A stretch of DNA of 64,000 bases from Hahella sp. HNIBRBA332. GTDB taxonomy: Bacteria > Pseudomonadota > Gammaproteobacteria > Pseudomonadales > Oleiphilaceae. The notes beneath the pieces were generated by a model. That model was not told the DNA's origin, searched no databases, and saw only the letters and a list, made by a program, of their open reading frames with translations. Both the position numbers and the translations under genes were made by a program. The stretch spans positions 7,100,810 to 7,164,809 of the forward strand of contig NZ_CP132203.1 of the NCBI RefSeq assembly GCF_030719035.1, in the 5' to 3' direction. This document shows positions 35,501 through 42,982 of the stretch, piece by piece (within the stretch, counting starts at the first letter, position 1; every line of letters starts with the position of its first letter).

Positions 35501-35785
35501 GTTGCGTTGAGAGATCGCGTAGAGTTCGGCGTCGGCGCGATTGAACTCTTCCTGCGAGGTGACGGCGAGCTTGAGTCGCGCCTGCAGGTTCTTATATTGG
35601 TCGGCCGTCTCCGTCAGCTCGCGCACGCCCAGTCCAAGCCCGATCAATCCGCCCAGTCGGGAGAGCAGATCCCCTAGCTGATTGGCGTGTTCACGAAGGT
35701 GTGAGAGGCTACCGTTGACGGAGGTGAATGCGCGCCGCGTATCATCGACGGCGGAGATAAGGATTTGAGCCCGTGGTGAAGCCAT
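32576..35785 (-). CDS. tail tape measure protein
   Basis: 1069 aa. The N-terminal tape-measure domain covers about residues 65-215 (TADQYKNLQARLKLAVTSQE; EEFNAVVEQTPRLAQAIADG). Hydrophobic helices follow near 260-420, then long coiled-coil stretches of charged helices at 600-800. The C-terminus is Gly/Ser-rich with FAQGGYVSGPGTSTSDSIPA and RLSAGEFVVNAAAVRRVG, the usual ending of lambda-like tape measures. It sets tail length and is ejected during infection. It is preceded by the chaperone-like genes, as in other siphoviruses. Confidence 0.95.
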   Translation of the reverse strand: MASPRAQILISAVDDTRRAFTSVNGSLSHLREHANQLGDLLSRLGGLIGLGLGVRELTETADQYKNLQARLKLAVTSQEEFNRADAELYAISQRNRAPLAETVTLYARLAPSVRALGREQSEALAVTETISQAVALSGASSEAAAGALLQLGQAFASGQLRGEEFNAVVEQTPRLAQAIADGMGVPMGALRALAQEGKITAKAVMDALKHEKARLTLEMASLPDTVSGALVRLKNAFLRAFGERDSHSGVTAALAQSLQFLAQHLEALIDLAGVALVAAIGRMVASLMASLAATRAENAARLASLKILSAEAAARHQSALAALAQARAQGVATAALVTDVAKTRTQAMAASSAFAQAAASATLWGRVLTVLRGALALLGGPVGALVTALGVAAGMLYSARDATVQFGGKTATLKQIATATWDLVTEKIGAAIDAIAELASVGEISWRRLREAADSELRELGATLRRSVNTLLGAFTAVGRVAGVTAGFLVARFRSAFSDIGALASALAKDVEAAFQGDFSMQTLKTTMMRQLGEVGDYGRQVSRELHEAFSRDYVGEATQAIASRIKPETTEPGVFGRTQPAAAALGAEGARLTLNQARADAELRLLKDSLARENAELDRALAERQLSLREYYAEKTQLAQRDIDANIERVRTAIQRQKALLKTSQDVAGRAKAQADLVKLEAELTLLNRQRTDAEVANARQAAQAEKELGDELARVKAELRELTGVANNADRRAQVAQRYQSLVARLQAEGDQEGAALVNRLIDVQAAEADLAAWEQRFNQTLTNMNAAEQAIQLQRQAGQLGEAQAQRELLALHQATGEALTSMLPKLEAAASAIGPDALARVQAWKNEITRVNQVVDEVAVSFDGSLRDGMANLFESVGSGAKSASAAFADFGRSVLGTIQRMASQKLAESLFGGLFGSVGSASGPGAMLSSLFKGFAQGGYVSGPGTSTSDSIPARLSAGEFVVNAAAVRRVGVGLLHSINGLSAGPRLLGGALGFASGGLVPTGARPSASAAAGTPGANGGSAVRIVNVVDPAMAADYLTSSSGEKTILNILQRNAGAVRQLLS

Positions 35786-35787
35786 GC

Positions 35788-36435
35788 TCAGAGTCGTTTA
35801 AGGATGACGCGCAGCGACGCGGTCAATCGGGGCAGTTCCGCGCGCACTGACTGCTGCAGGTCGAAGCGCTTTTTCAAGGTGACTTTGGAGACCAGGACCG
35901 CGATGGGTATGGCTTCGCCGCGGGTCAGTCGACGAACGCCTCTTCGCTCACGCTCGGCGCGCCGAAATCGAGATAAAACCCGTGACGACTCTGGCGTGCT
36001 GTGCGCCATCAGAATCAGTTTGCCATGACGCTTAACGAAGGCGGTGAGATTGGCCCGTCGTAAGTCGTCCACCAGACGCGCGAAGGCCTTGCGTCCGATG
36101 CGTTGATGCGCGGGCAGCAAAGGGATCAACATGCGTCCCCGTATCACCTTGCCGCGCTCATGAACGCCCAGCCAGGGAATCTTGGACCCCACCCACAAGG
36201 CGGGCAATTGGTTTGATTTGGCGTCATACACTTTGGCGCGCACGGAACGCAGCAGCGCCGGCGACGTGCGTGAGAAACCGCGACGCATGTCATCACGCAC
36301 CCGCGTCACCATATCCCGGCCGGAAGCGCGCATGACTTTGCCCACCGCCGAATGCACCGCCTGGCGTTTTTCTTTGCGCCAGGCGTTAAATCGTCGTCGA
36401 TCCAACAGGCCATCCGCGACCAGATCAATCCGCAA
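35788..36435 (-). CDS. DUF6441-like phage tail protein
   Basis: 215 aa, strongly basic. ASGRDMVTRVRDDMRRGFSR, LPALWVGSKIPWLGVHERGK and VIRGRMLIPLLPAHQRIGRK resemble DUF6441, a minor tail protein located just before the tape measure gene. Probably a tail-completion or assembly factor. Confidence 0.65.
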   Translation of the reverse strand: MRIDLVADGLLDRRRFNAWRKEKRQAVHSAVGKVMRASGRDMVTRVRDDMRRGFSRTSPALLRSVRAKVYDAKSNQLPALWVGSKIPWLGVHERGKVIRGRMLIPLLPAHQRIGRKAFARLVDDLRRANLTAFVKRHGKLILMAHSTPESSRVLSRFRRAERERRGVRRLTRGEAIPIAVLVSKVTLKKRFDLQQSVRAELPRLTASLRVILKRL

Positions 36436-36616
36436 GGCGCAACGCCTCTCGCAAACGACTCACATCCTCAGGGCCGCCTTGGGCCGCGATATTCAACACC
36501 GTCAATTGCGCCAGCATCCGTTCGTTTTCATAACGCTGGTCCGCAATAAGAAAAGTCTGGATTTGGGCGGGGGTATAGGTGAGCAGATCCGGGTAGCGGT
36601 GGCCCGCGCGAATCAA
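36425..36616 (-). CDS. short tail assembly protein, 63 aa
   Basis: A 63-residue helical protein (MIRAGHRYPDLLTYTPAQIQ) placed between the 129-aa chaperone-like gene and the DUF6441 gene, overlapping both. Its location is that of the second tail assembly chaperone (lambda gpT position). It is a separate frame with its own ATG; I see no slippery heptamer that would prove a programmed frameshift. Confidence 0.6.
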   Translation of the reverse strand: MIRAGHRYPDLLTYTPAQIQTFLIADQRYENERMLAQLTVLNIAAQGGPEDVSRLREALRLAD

Positions 36617-37002
36617 ACGGGCGATGGCGTCGCTCCAGGTAATCGGGCGGCCAGTCGCTGCGCCAGCTGGTCGAATCCCGGCGCCACCCTTTGCATGAAA
36701 AAATCGGCGTTCGCCTCGAACAACGCGGTCGCTAATTTCAAGGCGTCATCCAGCGCCAACGCCTCCACCCAGGGTAACGGTTGCCGACTCGCCACCGCCA
36801 AGGCCGTCAGGAGCGAGTCGGCGTGGTCGCAGAACAACGCCAACCAGTCCGGCTCGCCGCCCAGTTGGGCGATAAAAGGCCGCACGGCCCGAATCAATGC
36901 GGGCAATTCGCCCAAGGTTAACGGCGAAAGCGTAAGCGTCTCTTCCGCGATATCCAGGGTGTGTGCAGGCGGCGCCAGCACGTCCCATTCCGATGTGTCC
37001 AC
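36613..37002 (-). CDS. tail assembly chaperone-like protein
   Basis: 129 aa. TLTLSPLTLGELPALIRAVR, then PWVEALALDDALKLATALFE fit the alpha-helical tail assembly chaperones (gpG-like) found between tail tube and tape measure genes. The stop overlaps the next start by 4 nt. Confidence 0.65.
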   Translation of the reverse strand: MDTSEWDVLAPPAHTLDIAEETLTLSPLTLGELPALIRAVRPFIAQLGGEPDWLALFCDHADSLLTALAVASRQPLPWVEALALDDALKLATALFEANADFFMQRVAPGFDQLAQRLAARLPGATPSPV

Positions 37003-37010
37003 GCGTCCTC

Positions 37011-37763
37011 CTACAACAGTACAATACGGCCGAACTGACCCAGGTCGCCCTGCGCCGACTTCAGCGTGTCCGCCAAGACTTGGCCGGAAAGTTCGAATTT
37101 CATCAGCTCGTCGGTAATGATCGACAACTCTTTGGCGGGATTGATCGCCACCCGGTACAGATCGATGACGACCTCGCGATTGCCGTCGGCGGTGTTCAGT
37201 CCCTCAAAGCGAATCCAGCGCTCGGGCAGCGGCTGGGTGAACATGGCGGTGCTCTGCGCCGTTCCGTAGCTGTAATCCACCTTGAAGGGCTCGACAAAGG
37301 GGCCATTCTCGGATTTATCGAGCACCGTCAGGGAGCCATGTTTGGCGTTCACGCGGTATTGCGCCTGCGCCAGGGTTTTAACTGGCGAACCGGAGTCTTT
37401 GATCACCACTTCGGACAGATTCTGCTTCGCCAGCAGGTATAGCTCGCCCGGGTTCAGCGGATTCGGCAGCGCCTCTGCGGTCACTGTACCGGCGGTTTGT
37501 TCCGTGGAGACGCCATAAAGACCTAGCGCCAGGTTGGACGGAATCAACTCCTCCAATGTGCAGGCGAATTCGCCTTTCTTGGTTTTGATCAACTGCAGAT
37601 CCGTCAATCGTTGTCCGCTGACGGATTCCTGATGTTCAAGAGTTTCCACCGACAGCGACACTTTCAGCTCAGGAACGTTGCCCACGTAGCTGAGTCCCAG
37701 AGGGTGGCCGAGGGGATCGCGCGCGCCGATATAGACGCGCCCCTGGCCGGAGAAATACGACAT
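37011..37763 (-). CDS. major tail tube protein
   Basis: 250 aa. The protein is beta-rich, with GRVYIGARDPLGHPLGLSYV at the start and PERWIRFEGLNTADGNREVV, then YRVAINPAKELSIITDELMK near the end. This pattern is typical of siphoviral tail tube proteins. The position, directly before the chaperones and tape measure, is canonical. Starts 2 nt after the 59-aa gene stop. Confidence 0.8.
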   Translation of the reverse strand: MSYFSGQGRVYIGARDPLGHPLGLSYVGNVPELKVSLSVETLEHQESVSGQRLTDLQLIKTKKGEFACTLEELIPSNLALGLYGVSTEQTAGTVTAEALPNPLNPGELYLLAKQNLSEVVIKDSGSPVKTLAQAQYRVNAKHGSLTVLDKSENGPFVEPFKVDYSYGTAQSTAMFTQPLPERWIRFEGLNTADGNREVVIDLYRVAINPAKELSIITDELMKFELSGQVLADTLKSAQGDLGQFGRIVLL

Positions 37764-37765
37764 GT

Positions 37766-37945
37766 TTAATTTCCTTTTGGGTGGGGAATGCGATCTTTGG
37801 CCTGGGCCGTTTTCGTCGATGTGATGGCTTCAGCCACGCCAAGCTCGATCAGCCAACGGGCGGCGGCCGCATCGACCTCGATACAGTCGCCGGGGCCATA
37901 GGCGACGCCGGCATGGATGTGAGGACATAAGAGCTTTAACGTCAC
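37766..37945 (-). CDS. small head-tail module protein, 59 aa
   Basis: GTG start whose bases overlap the TGA of the upstream gene (GTGA). The product begins MTLKLLCPHIHAGVAYGPGD and continues WLIELGVAEAI. This VxLLxPHxHAGxxYxPGxxIxV...WLIxxGVAE pattern is common in tiny proteins between the head-tail connectors and the tail tube gene (DUF7210-like). The perfect fit into the operon makes it a real gene despite its size. Confidence 0.75.
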   Translation of the reverse strand: MTLKLLCPHIHAGVAYGPGDCIEVDAAAARWLIELGVAEAITSTKTAQAKDRIPHPKGN

Positions 37946-38376
37946 AATACGCTTCCGTCTCGGGTTAAATCATGGATATGCGTGCGATACCGCACCTCAT
38001 AGCGCAGTGGCAGTGCGACAGCCCCGGCATCGGCGTCTTCCGCATCCCACTCCGCGTCGATTTCCAGTAATGCGTAAGCCAGTCCGCCCACATTCGCGTC
38101 GCGCATCAGCGCCGTATGGGCTGCCACCGCCAGTCGATCCGCTTGTTCAAACGCATCCCGACCGCGGGTGATCGCCACCAGACGAATACTCAATGCGCGT
38201 TCCACCCGGTCATTGACGCGGGCGAGGACGACGTCCGACTCCGTCATCAATAGCAGGGCCGGACTTGCTTCCCGATTGATCGGCGCCGTGGGATAACGCC
38301 AGACCGGGACCGGGGTCAGCGCCTTCTTGAGCGTGTCCAGGCATGTGCGTTGAATGCGTTCACGAATGGAGTTCAC
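37942..38376 (-). CDS. minor tail/tail terminator-like protein
   Basis: 144 aa. RTCLDTLKKALTPVPVWRYP, SDVVLARVNDRVERALSIRL and ALPLRYEVRYRTHIHDLTRD have the alpha/beta pattern of gpU-like tail terminator proteins. Such genes follow the head-tail joining protein. The stop overlaps the GTG of the 59-aa gene. Confidence 0.6.
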   Translation of the reverse strand: MNSIRERIQRTCLDTLKKALTPVPVWRYPTAPINREASPALLLMTESDVVLARVNDRVERALSIRLVAITRGRDAFEQADRLAVAAHTALMRDANVGGLAYALLEIDAEWDAEDADAGAVALPLRYEVRYRTHIHDLTRDGSVL

Positions 38377-38672
38377 CTGTACGGCTCCAACCGGGTCAGA
38401 TCCGCCCGTCGTTCAGCGCCATCGCCCACGGCCCGAATATCACGCACCTGATACCAAACGCCTGCGACGCAGATTTCGTCATCGATAGCCAAGGTGGGAA
38501 GCGCCGAGGCTGGGTAGCGAATGGCGTAGTCGGCGGACAGCGCCAGTCCCTCGAGCACAGGCTCATCCGGCGCCCGGAACTCCACTGACGCCGAGACCCC
38601 GTCAAACTCTGCGCGAACCAACAGGCCTGCTCGATCAGCGGCGTCATACAAGGCTTCCAGGCGTGTGATCAT
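38373..38672 (-). CDS. head-tail joining protein (gpFII-like)
   Basis: About 99 aa from the ATG at 38670-38672, which overlaps the TGA of the major capsid gene (ATGA); an upstream in-frame start lies inside that gene and is unlikely. SVEFRAPDEPVLEGLALSAD, then TLAIDDEICVAGVWYQVRDI matches the small beta-barrel connector between capsid and tail. Its place after gpE is the same as in lambda. Confidence 0.7.
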   Translation of the reverse strand: MITRLEALYDAADRAGLLVRAEFDGVSASVEFRAPDEPVLEGLALSADYAIRYPASALPTLAIDDEICVAGVWYQVRDIRAVGDGAERRADLTRLEPYR

Positions 38673-39670
38673 GCGGTTAAGCGCACCAGGACGCCTGGAC
38701 GTCGACACATCGGCAACGGATTGGACTGGGTATGCAAATCCGTGCCGCGGCCAAACTTGCGCGGCTCCTGTTTCGCATACAGCGGTTTACCGATGGTATT
38801 GACGGTTTCATTGAAGTCCGCCGGCGCGCAATGTGTGGCGAAGGTGTCGATCGTGCCTACCGGAAACGCATGCGCTTCGCCGGGCGCGATAAAGCGTCGC
38901 GCGGCGCCATCGATATCGTTGGCCTGGCCGCGATACTCTTCGAAGACGATGCCACCGAAGGTGAATCCGGAGCGCACGTCGTTAATCAATATCGCGCCGT
39001 CCTGCCAACGCTCGTAGGCTTTCTCCACCTTGGCGTGGCCCGTCAGCGCCGCGAAAAACTCCGGCGAACATAAGCAATGCACCCCAGTCATGAACTCGCC
39101 GCGAAGGTTGTCCTCAATGTGAGCCAACACTTTGATGCAGCGATCCTTAACCGCCGTTCCGGCGTTACCCAGATTAAAAGGGATAGTGGTCGGGGCGATA
39201 TCGAACTCGTCGTAAAGGTCGTACAGCACCGATCCGTCGGCGTCCAGAATGACGCCTTTTAAGGCGCCCATCCGCAGGTGCTCCAGCGTGATGGCGTGCT
39301 TGTTGCGCATGGTTTGCAGGTTGCGCGCCATGATGCCCGCGATGGTCTCCATATCGGTTTCAGATCCGAAGGCGCGCACGCCTTGCACTTCATCCGGCAG
39401 CACGACGTCGTCATGGGGGATGTGCGGTATCACGAAAGAACGCAGCGAACGCTTGCCGCGACGTCCCACGGTGCCGGGCGAGCCCGGCGGCAGGGTCGGC
39501 AGCAGGTTCAGCACGCCGTTCATTTCTTCCACGATAATCTGGCGCGTGCGAACCGGCTGCATCGGCATGAGCTTCATCGATTCCAGGCGCCCATATCGGT
39601 TGGGCAGAATATTGATGGCCGCCGTCAACGCGGCCATGGAAAAGGCGGGGGTATCAAATGGATTCAGCAT
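38669..39670 (-). CDS. major capsid protein, lambda gpE family
   Basis: 333 aa. Strong resemblance to the phage major capsid protein E family: SMAALTAAINILPNRYGRLE, RTRQIIVEEMNGVLNLLPTL, FVIPHIPHDDVVLPDEVQGV and IMARNLQTMRNKHAITLEHL, then GAFxxG-type FTFGGIVFEEYRG. It forms the icosahedral shell. Starts 23 nt after the gpD-like gene. Confidence 0.93.
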   Translation of the reverse strand: MLNPFDTPAFSMAALTAAINILPNRYGRLESMKLMPMQPVRTRQIIVEEMNGVLNLLPTLPPGSPGTVGRRGKRSLRSFVIPHIPHDDVVLPDEVQGVRAFGSETDMETIAGIMARNLQTMRNKHAITLEHLRMGALKGVILDADGSVLYDLYDEFDIAPTTIPFNLGNAGTAVKDRCIKVLAHIEDNLRGEFMTGVHCLCSPEFFAALTGHAKVEKAYERWQDGAILINDVRSGFTFGGIVFEEYRGQANDIDGAARRFIAPGEAHAFPVGTIDTFATHCAPADFNETVNTIGKPLYAKQEPRKFGRGTDLHTQSNPLPMCRRPGVLVRLTA

Positions 39671-39693
39671 GAACTTTTTTCTCTGGAGGGGCG

Positions 39694-40065
39694 TCAGGCG
39701 CTCGCGCGCACCAGCAGGCCGCGCGCTTTCAGTTGCGCTATCGCAGCGGCTTTTTGTTCGGGGGTAATGTCGGAAGGCCAGATCAGCGCATCACTTGCGA
39801 CCACCGCGTGACGGGCGATAAAAAGCGCGTCATGTCGCTCCGCGCTGGTGGCGTCGATGCTTACGGCCAGAACGCCGACGGCCGTATCGCCGCCCTCGGC
39901 CGCTGGCGTCAGCGCTTTCAGTCGTCCCTCCGCATCCAGGGAAACAACCGCTCCCAGCGCCAGCTTTTGTCCGACCGCTACGCTGGCCACATCGCGGGAA
40001 TAGAGATTGGGGGCTTCGAATTTGAGCAGATCCCCTAGATTGTTGGCTTCGTGAATGGCGGGCAT
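39694..40065 (-). CDS. head decoration protein, lambda gpD family
   Basis: 123 aa. LYSRDVASVAVGQKLALGAV, AVGVLAVSIDATSAERHDAL, then FIARHAVVASDALIW are the core of the gpD trimer that stabilises expanded lambda-like capsids. It stands between the protease and capsid genes as in lambda. Confidence 0.85.
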   Translation of the reverse strand: MPAIHEANNLGDLLKFEAPNLYSRDVASVAVGQKLALGAVVSLDAEGRLKALTPAAEGGDTAVGVLAVSIDATSAERHDALFIARHAVVASDALIWPSDITPEQKAAAIAQLKARGLLVRASA

Positions 40066-40068
40066 TGA

Positions 40069-41292
40069 CTACGCTTCTCCCGCCAAACGTTTTACCGCGG
40101 CGACAACCGGGCTGTGTTCGGGGCGCTGCTGCGTTCCGGTTTCCGCTGTAATGCGCGAGGCGATTTCAGGCTGCTCCGCCCGCGCGCTCAGCAAGACCTG
40201 CCGGACCTGCGCCTCACTGCTGCCCGCGGCGAGAAACTCGGCGGTGCGTTGGGGAACGCCAGCAATCAAACAAAGCTCGGCAATGGCCTGCGCCTGGGCG
40301 TAAGGCGGCGCCTGCACCGGCGGCGAAGCCGGCTCGATAGACGCTTCCACGACAGGATCGTCAACGTGAGTGGGTAAGGTTTCTGGGGGGACTTCAGACA
40401 CAATAAGCTCCTTGGACGAGCGGGGGTAAGCGTGCGCGTTGCGACGTTCACGAGGCGTGATCGCGCCTTGTCGCCGTAACGCATCGGAGAATTCAGAGAG
40501 GGTTTGATCAAAGCTTGAGACGGCGTCCGCCAGCCCTAACGACACGGCTTCTTCGCCAAAGAACAGACGCGCTTTCGTATTGCGCACGTTGTCCTCGCTC
40601 AGGTTGCGCATCTGGGCGACCTGGCTGACGAATATCCGGTACAGACGATCCACTTCCGCCTGGAGAGAACTGGCGGCTTCCGGCGATAACGGGGCATGGG
40701 GAGACAGATCGTTTTTATGCTCGCCGGCGTACAGCGCCGTGTACGCTAATCCGTCGCGGGCGTCTTTCGCTGACTGGTCCACGTGCAGCGCGATCACGCC
40801 CACCGAGCCCACGCCTGCGGTCTGCGACAAGCTGAGCCGACCCGCGCTTGCGGCGATGGCGTAGGCGGCGGAGAAAGCGGAGTCATTGGCGTGCGCCCAG
40901 ACCGGCTTGCGGGCATGCGCCGCGCGGATGCGTTCAGCCAGCTCAAAGACCCCGCCGGCTTCACCGCCCGGCGAATCAATGTCGAGTAAAATACCCGCCA
41001 CCTGTGGGTCGGCCACGGCGGCATCCAGGCTTTGCGCGATCTGGCCATAGGAAGACAGGCCAGACGCGGCTTCAAGGCCCAGCGTGCGCCGCACCAGCGA
41101 ACCATGCACGGGGATAACCGCAATGCCGGGCGCGCTGTCTTTGCGCGCTCGCGGCGCCGGCGGCGTGAGGCTCACGCCCGGGTTGGCCAGTCCTATGCGA
41201 CCACCCACCACCGCCAGGATCACATCCAGTTTGCAGCGGGCGATCAGTAGCGGCGTCCCGATCAAGCGGGACGCTAAATGAATCATCGGCAT
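40069..41292 (-). CDS. capsid assembly protease, S49 family (lambda gpC-like)
   Basis: 407 aa. The SppA-like domain covers about residues 45-260: IAVIPVHGSLVRRTLGLEAA, GILLDIDSPGGEAGGVFELA, the probable nucleophile Ser in ANDSAFSAAYAIAASAGRLS, and the probable Lys in LYAGEHKNDLSP. The last 120 residues are Pro/Glu-rich and may act as an internal scaffold, as the C-terminus of gpC (Nu3) does in lambda. It processes the prohead. Confidence 0.9.
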   Translation of the reverse strand: MPMIHLASRLIGTPLLIARCKLDVILAVVGGRIGLANPGVSLTPPAPRARKDSAPGIAVIPVHGSLVRRTLGLEAASGLSSYGQIAQSLDAAVADPQVAGILLDIDSPGGEAGGVFELAERIRAAHARKPVWAHANDSAFSAAYAIAASAGRLSLSQTAGVGSVGVIALHVDQSAKDARDGLAYTALYAGEHKNDLSPHAPLSPEAASSLQAEVDRLYRIFVSQVAQMRNLSEDNVRNTKARLFFGEEAVSLGLADAVSSFDQTLSEFSDALRRQGAITPRERRNAHAYPRSSKELIVSEVPPETLPTHVDDPVVEASIEPASPPVQAPPYAQAQAIAELCLIAGVPQRTAEFLAAGSSEAQVRQVLLSARAEQPEIASRITAETGTQQRPEHSPVVAAVKRLAGEA

Positions 41293-41299
41293 ATGTGTT

Positions 41300-42772
41300 T
41301 TAGTCTTCGGAGGAATCGGAAGGGGCGGCGTCGGTCGCTGCAGCGGCTGGCCTGGGATCGGAGTCGAACGTCAGACCGAGCTCGTCTGCGCGCGCGTTAT
41401 CAGCGGCAATTTCTCTGTCGATGGTTTCCGCGTCATAACCAAACGCGGAGATGGCTTCAGAGCGGGACAGTAACCCGGCGCGAATGGCCACGATCAGCGC
41501 ATCGAATTCTTTCTTGGGATCGACCCACTGCCATCCCTGGGGCACCCATTTGACGGCGAGATAGTCACGCCGACGGTTGGCGAAATCGGGCGCCTGCAAA
41601 GCGCCTTCCAGCACCGCTTGAGTCATCCATGCGCGCCAGATGGGGCGGCATAGCTGATGGACAATGACGCCGTGTTGAATCGCTTCGCAGCGACGTCGAA
41701 ACTCCAGCAGGCCGGCGCGGATCGAGGAGTAATTTACCTGGGTCAAATCGCCAGTGAGCATCTCGTAGGTGATGCCCATCGCTGCGGCGACGGCGCGAAA
41801 CTGTTGACGCATGAAGTCCGCATAGCTGGCGCCGACGTCCGCCGGTTGCGAGAACTTGATGTCCTCGCCAGGCTCGAGAATCTGCAACGCCCCGGGCTCC
41901 AGTCCCGCCAGCGCGGCTCCCTGTCCGTCCGGCGCGCCTTCGCCCATCAGGTTGTCCTCCGGGCCGATGCGCGTGATGAAACCGGCGAACATCGCCGCGG
42001 TTTTCTTGCGCACCAGTTCGGCGTCGTCGTATTGATCCAGCTCGTTGAGCTTGACCAGGGCGCGGGCCAGCCAGGGTTCGCCGCGGATCTGACCCGGTCG
42101 CAGCGGCCGGAACACATGTAGGATTTCGGTGGCGGGAACCCGCACTGTTTCCAAGTCCGTCGCGCCGGACGCTGGGGCGAGCAGACCGTCTCCTGGATGC
42201 GTGCGATACAGATGGTAGGCGACACGCCGCCCCAGGCGATCGAACTCAATGCCGGCGCGTACGGTATGGCCGTTGGGGAGGTCCTGATTCAGCGTCGGGT
42301 CCAGATGCTCCGGCTCCAGCACCTGCAGTTGCAGACCAACCGGCAGATCGTCTTCTGGACGGCGGTAACGTAGCCGCACCAAGCACTCGCCGCCCTCCAG
42401 CATGGCGCGACACACCAACGCCTGCAGGCCATAGAAATCCGTCAGTCCGGCGGCGTCGGCGTCTTCGCACCAGTCGCGCCACAGCTCATGAATGGCTTCC
42501 CGCAAACGGGGTTCTTTGACCAGGGACTGGGGTTTGACGCCGACACCGATGGCATTGGCGACGTAGGCTTCGACGCCCGCCGCGGCCCAGACATTGCGGC
42601 GGGCCAGATCCCGGCTTTTGGCGCGCAGCTCATTCTGGGTGAACGCCAACGCCGCCACCGCACCGGGATTGCCCACTTGCCAGGCGAGCGCCCGACGGCC
42701 GCCGCCGACCCCGTCATAGGTTGGCGCGGTCTGCCCGAACAGCCCTTTGCGCAGACGCGCGAACCAGGCCAT
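41300..42772 (-). CDS. portal protein, lambda gpB family
   Basis: 490 aa. LRAKSRDLARRNVWAAAGVE, AYVANAIGVGVKPQSLV, VPATEILHVFRPLRPGQIRG, and AAMGITYEMLTGDLTQVNYS then SIRAGLLEFRRRCEAIQHGV are the signature blocks of lambda-type portals. It forms the dodecameric DNA gate. The start overlaps the gpW stop by one base. Confidence 0.95.
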   Translation of the reverse strand: MAWFARLRKGLFGQTAPTYDGVGGGRRALAWQVGNPGAVAALAFTQNELRAKSRDLARRNVWAAAGVEAYVANAIGVGVKPQSLVKEPRLREAIHELWRDWCEDADAAGLTDFYGLQALVCRAMLEGGECLVRLRYRRPEDDLPVGLQLQVLEPEHLDPTLNQDLPNGHTVRAGIEFDRLGRRVAYHLYRTHPGDGLLAPASGATDLETVRVPATEILHVFRPLRPGQIRGEPWLARALVKLNELDQYDDAELVRKKTAAMFAGFITRIGPEDNLMGEGAPDGQGAALAGLEPGALQILEPGEDIKFSQPADVGASYADFMRQQFRAVAAAMGITYEMLTGDLTQVNYSSIRAGLLEFRRRCEAIQHGVIVHQLCRPIWRAWMTQAVLEGALQAPDFANRRRDYLAVKWVPQGWQWVDPKKEFDALIVAIRAGLLSRSEAISAFGYDAETIDREIAADNARADELGLTFDSDPRPAAAATDAAPSDSSED

Positions 42773-42975
42773 CAGGCGCCTTTGCCCGTCGTCATATAAA
42801 TCCGTCTTACCCGCGGCGTATGTGCGTGTCGGGAAATCTCCGCCTCCACAGTGCGTATCGCCGCCTGCAGCTCGGCCACCGAACGGTACTCCACCGTTTT
42901 GTCGCCGAAGCTCACCCGGCGCTCGCCGGTGGCCAACGCCCGCTTCAAAACATCAAGTTGCTCTTGGGTATACAT
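42772..42975 (-). CDS. head-tail joining protein gpW
   Basis: 67 aa. MYTQEQLDVLKRALATGERR, then VSFGDKTVEYRSVAELQAAI matches the gpW fold, which plugs the portal after packaging. It lies between terminase and portal, as in lambda. Confidence 0.88.
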   Translation of the reverse strand: MYTQEQLDVLKRALATGERRVSFGDKTVEYRSVAELQAAIRTVEAEISRHAHTPRVRRIYMTTGKGA

Positions 42976-42982
42976 GGGTCTC

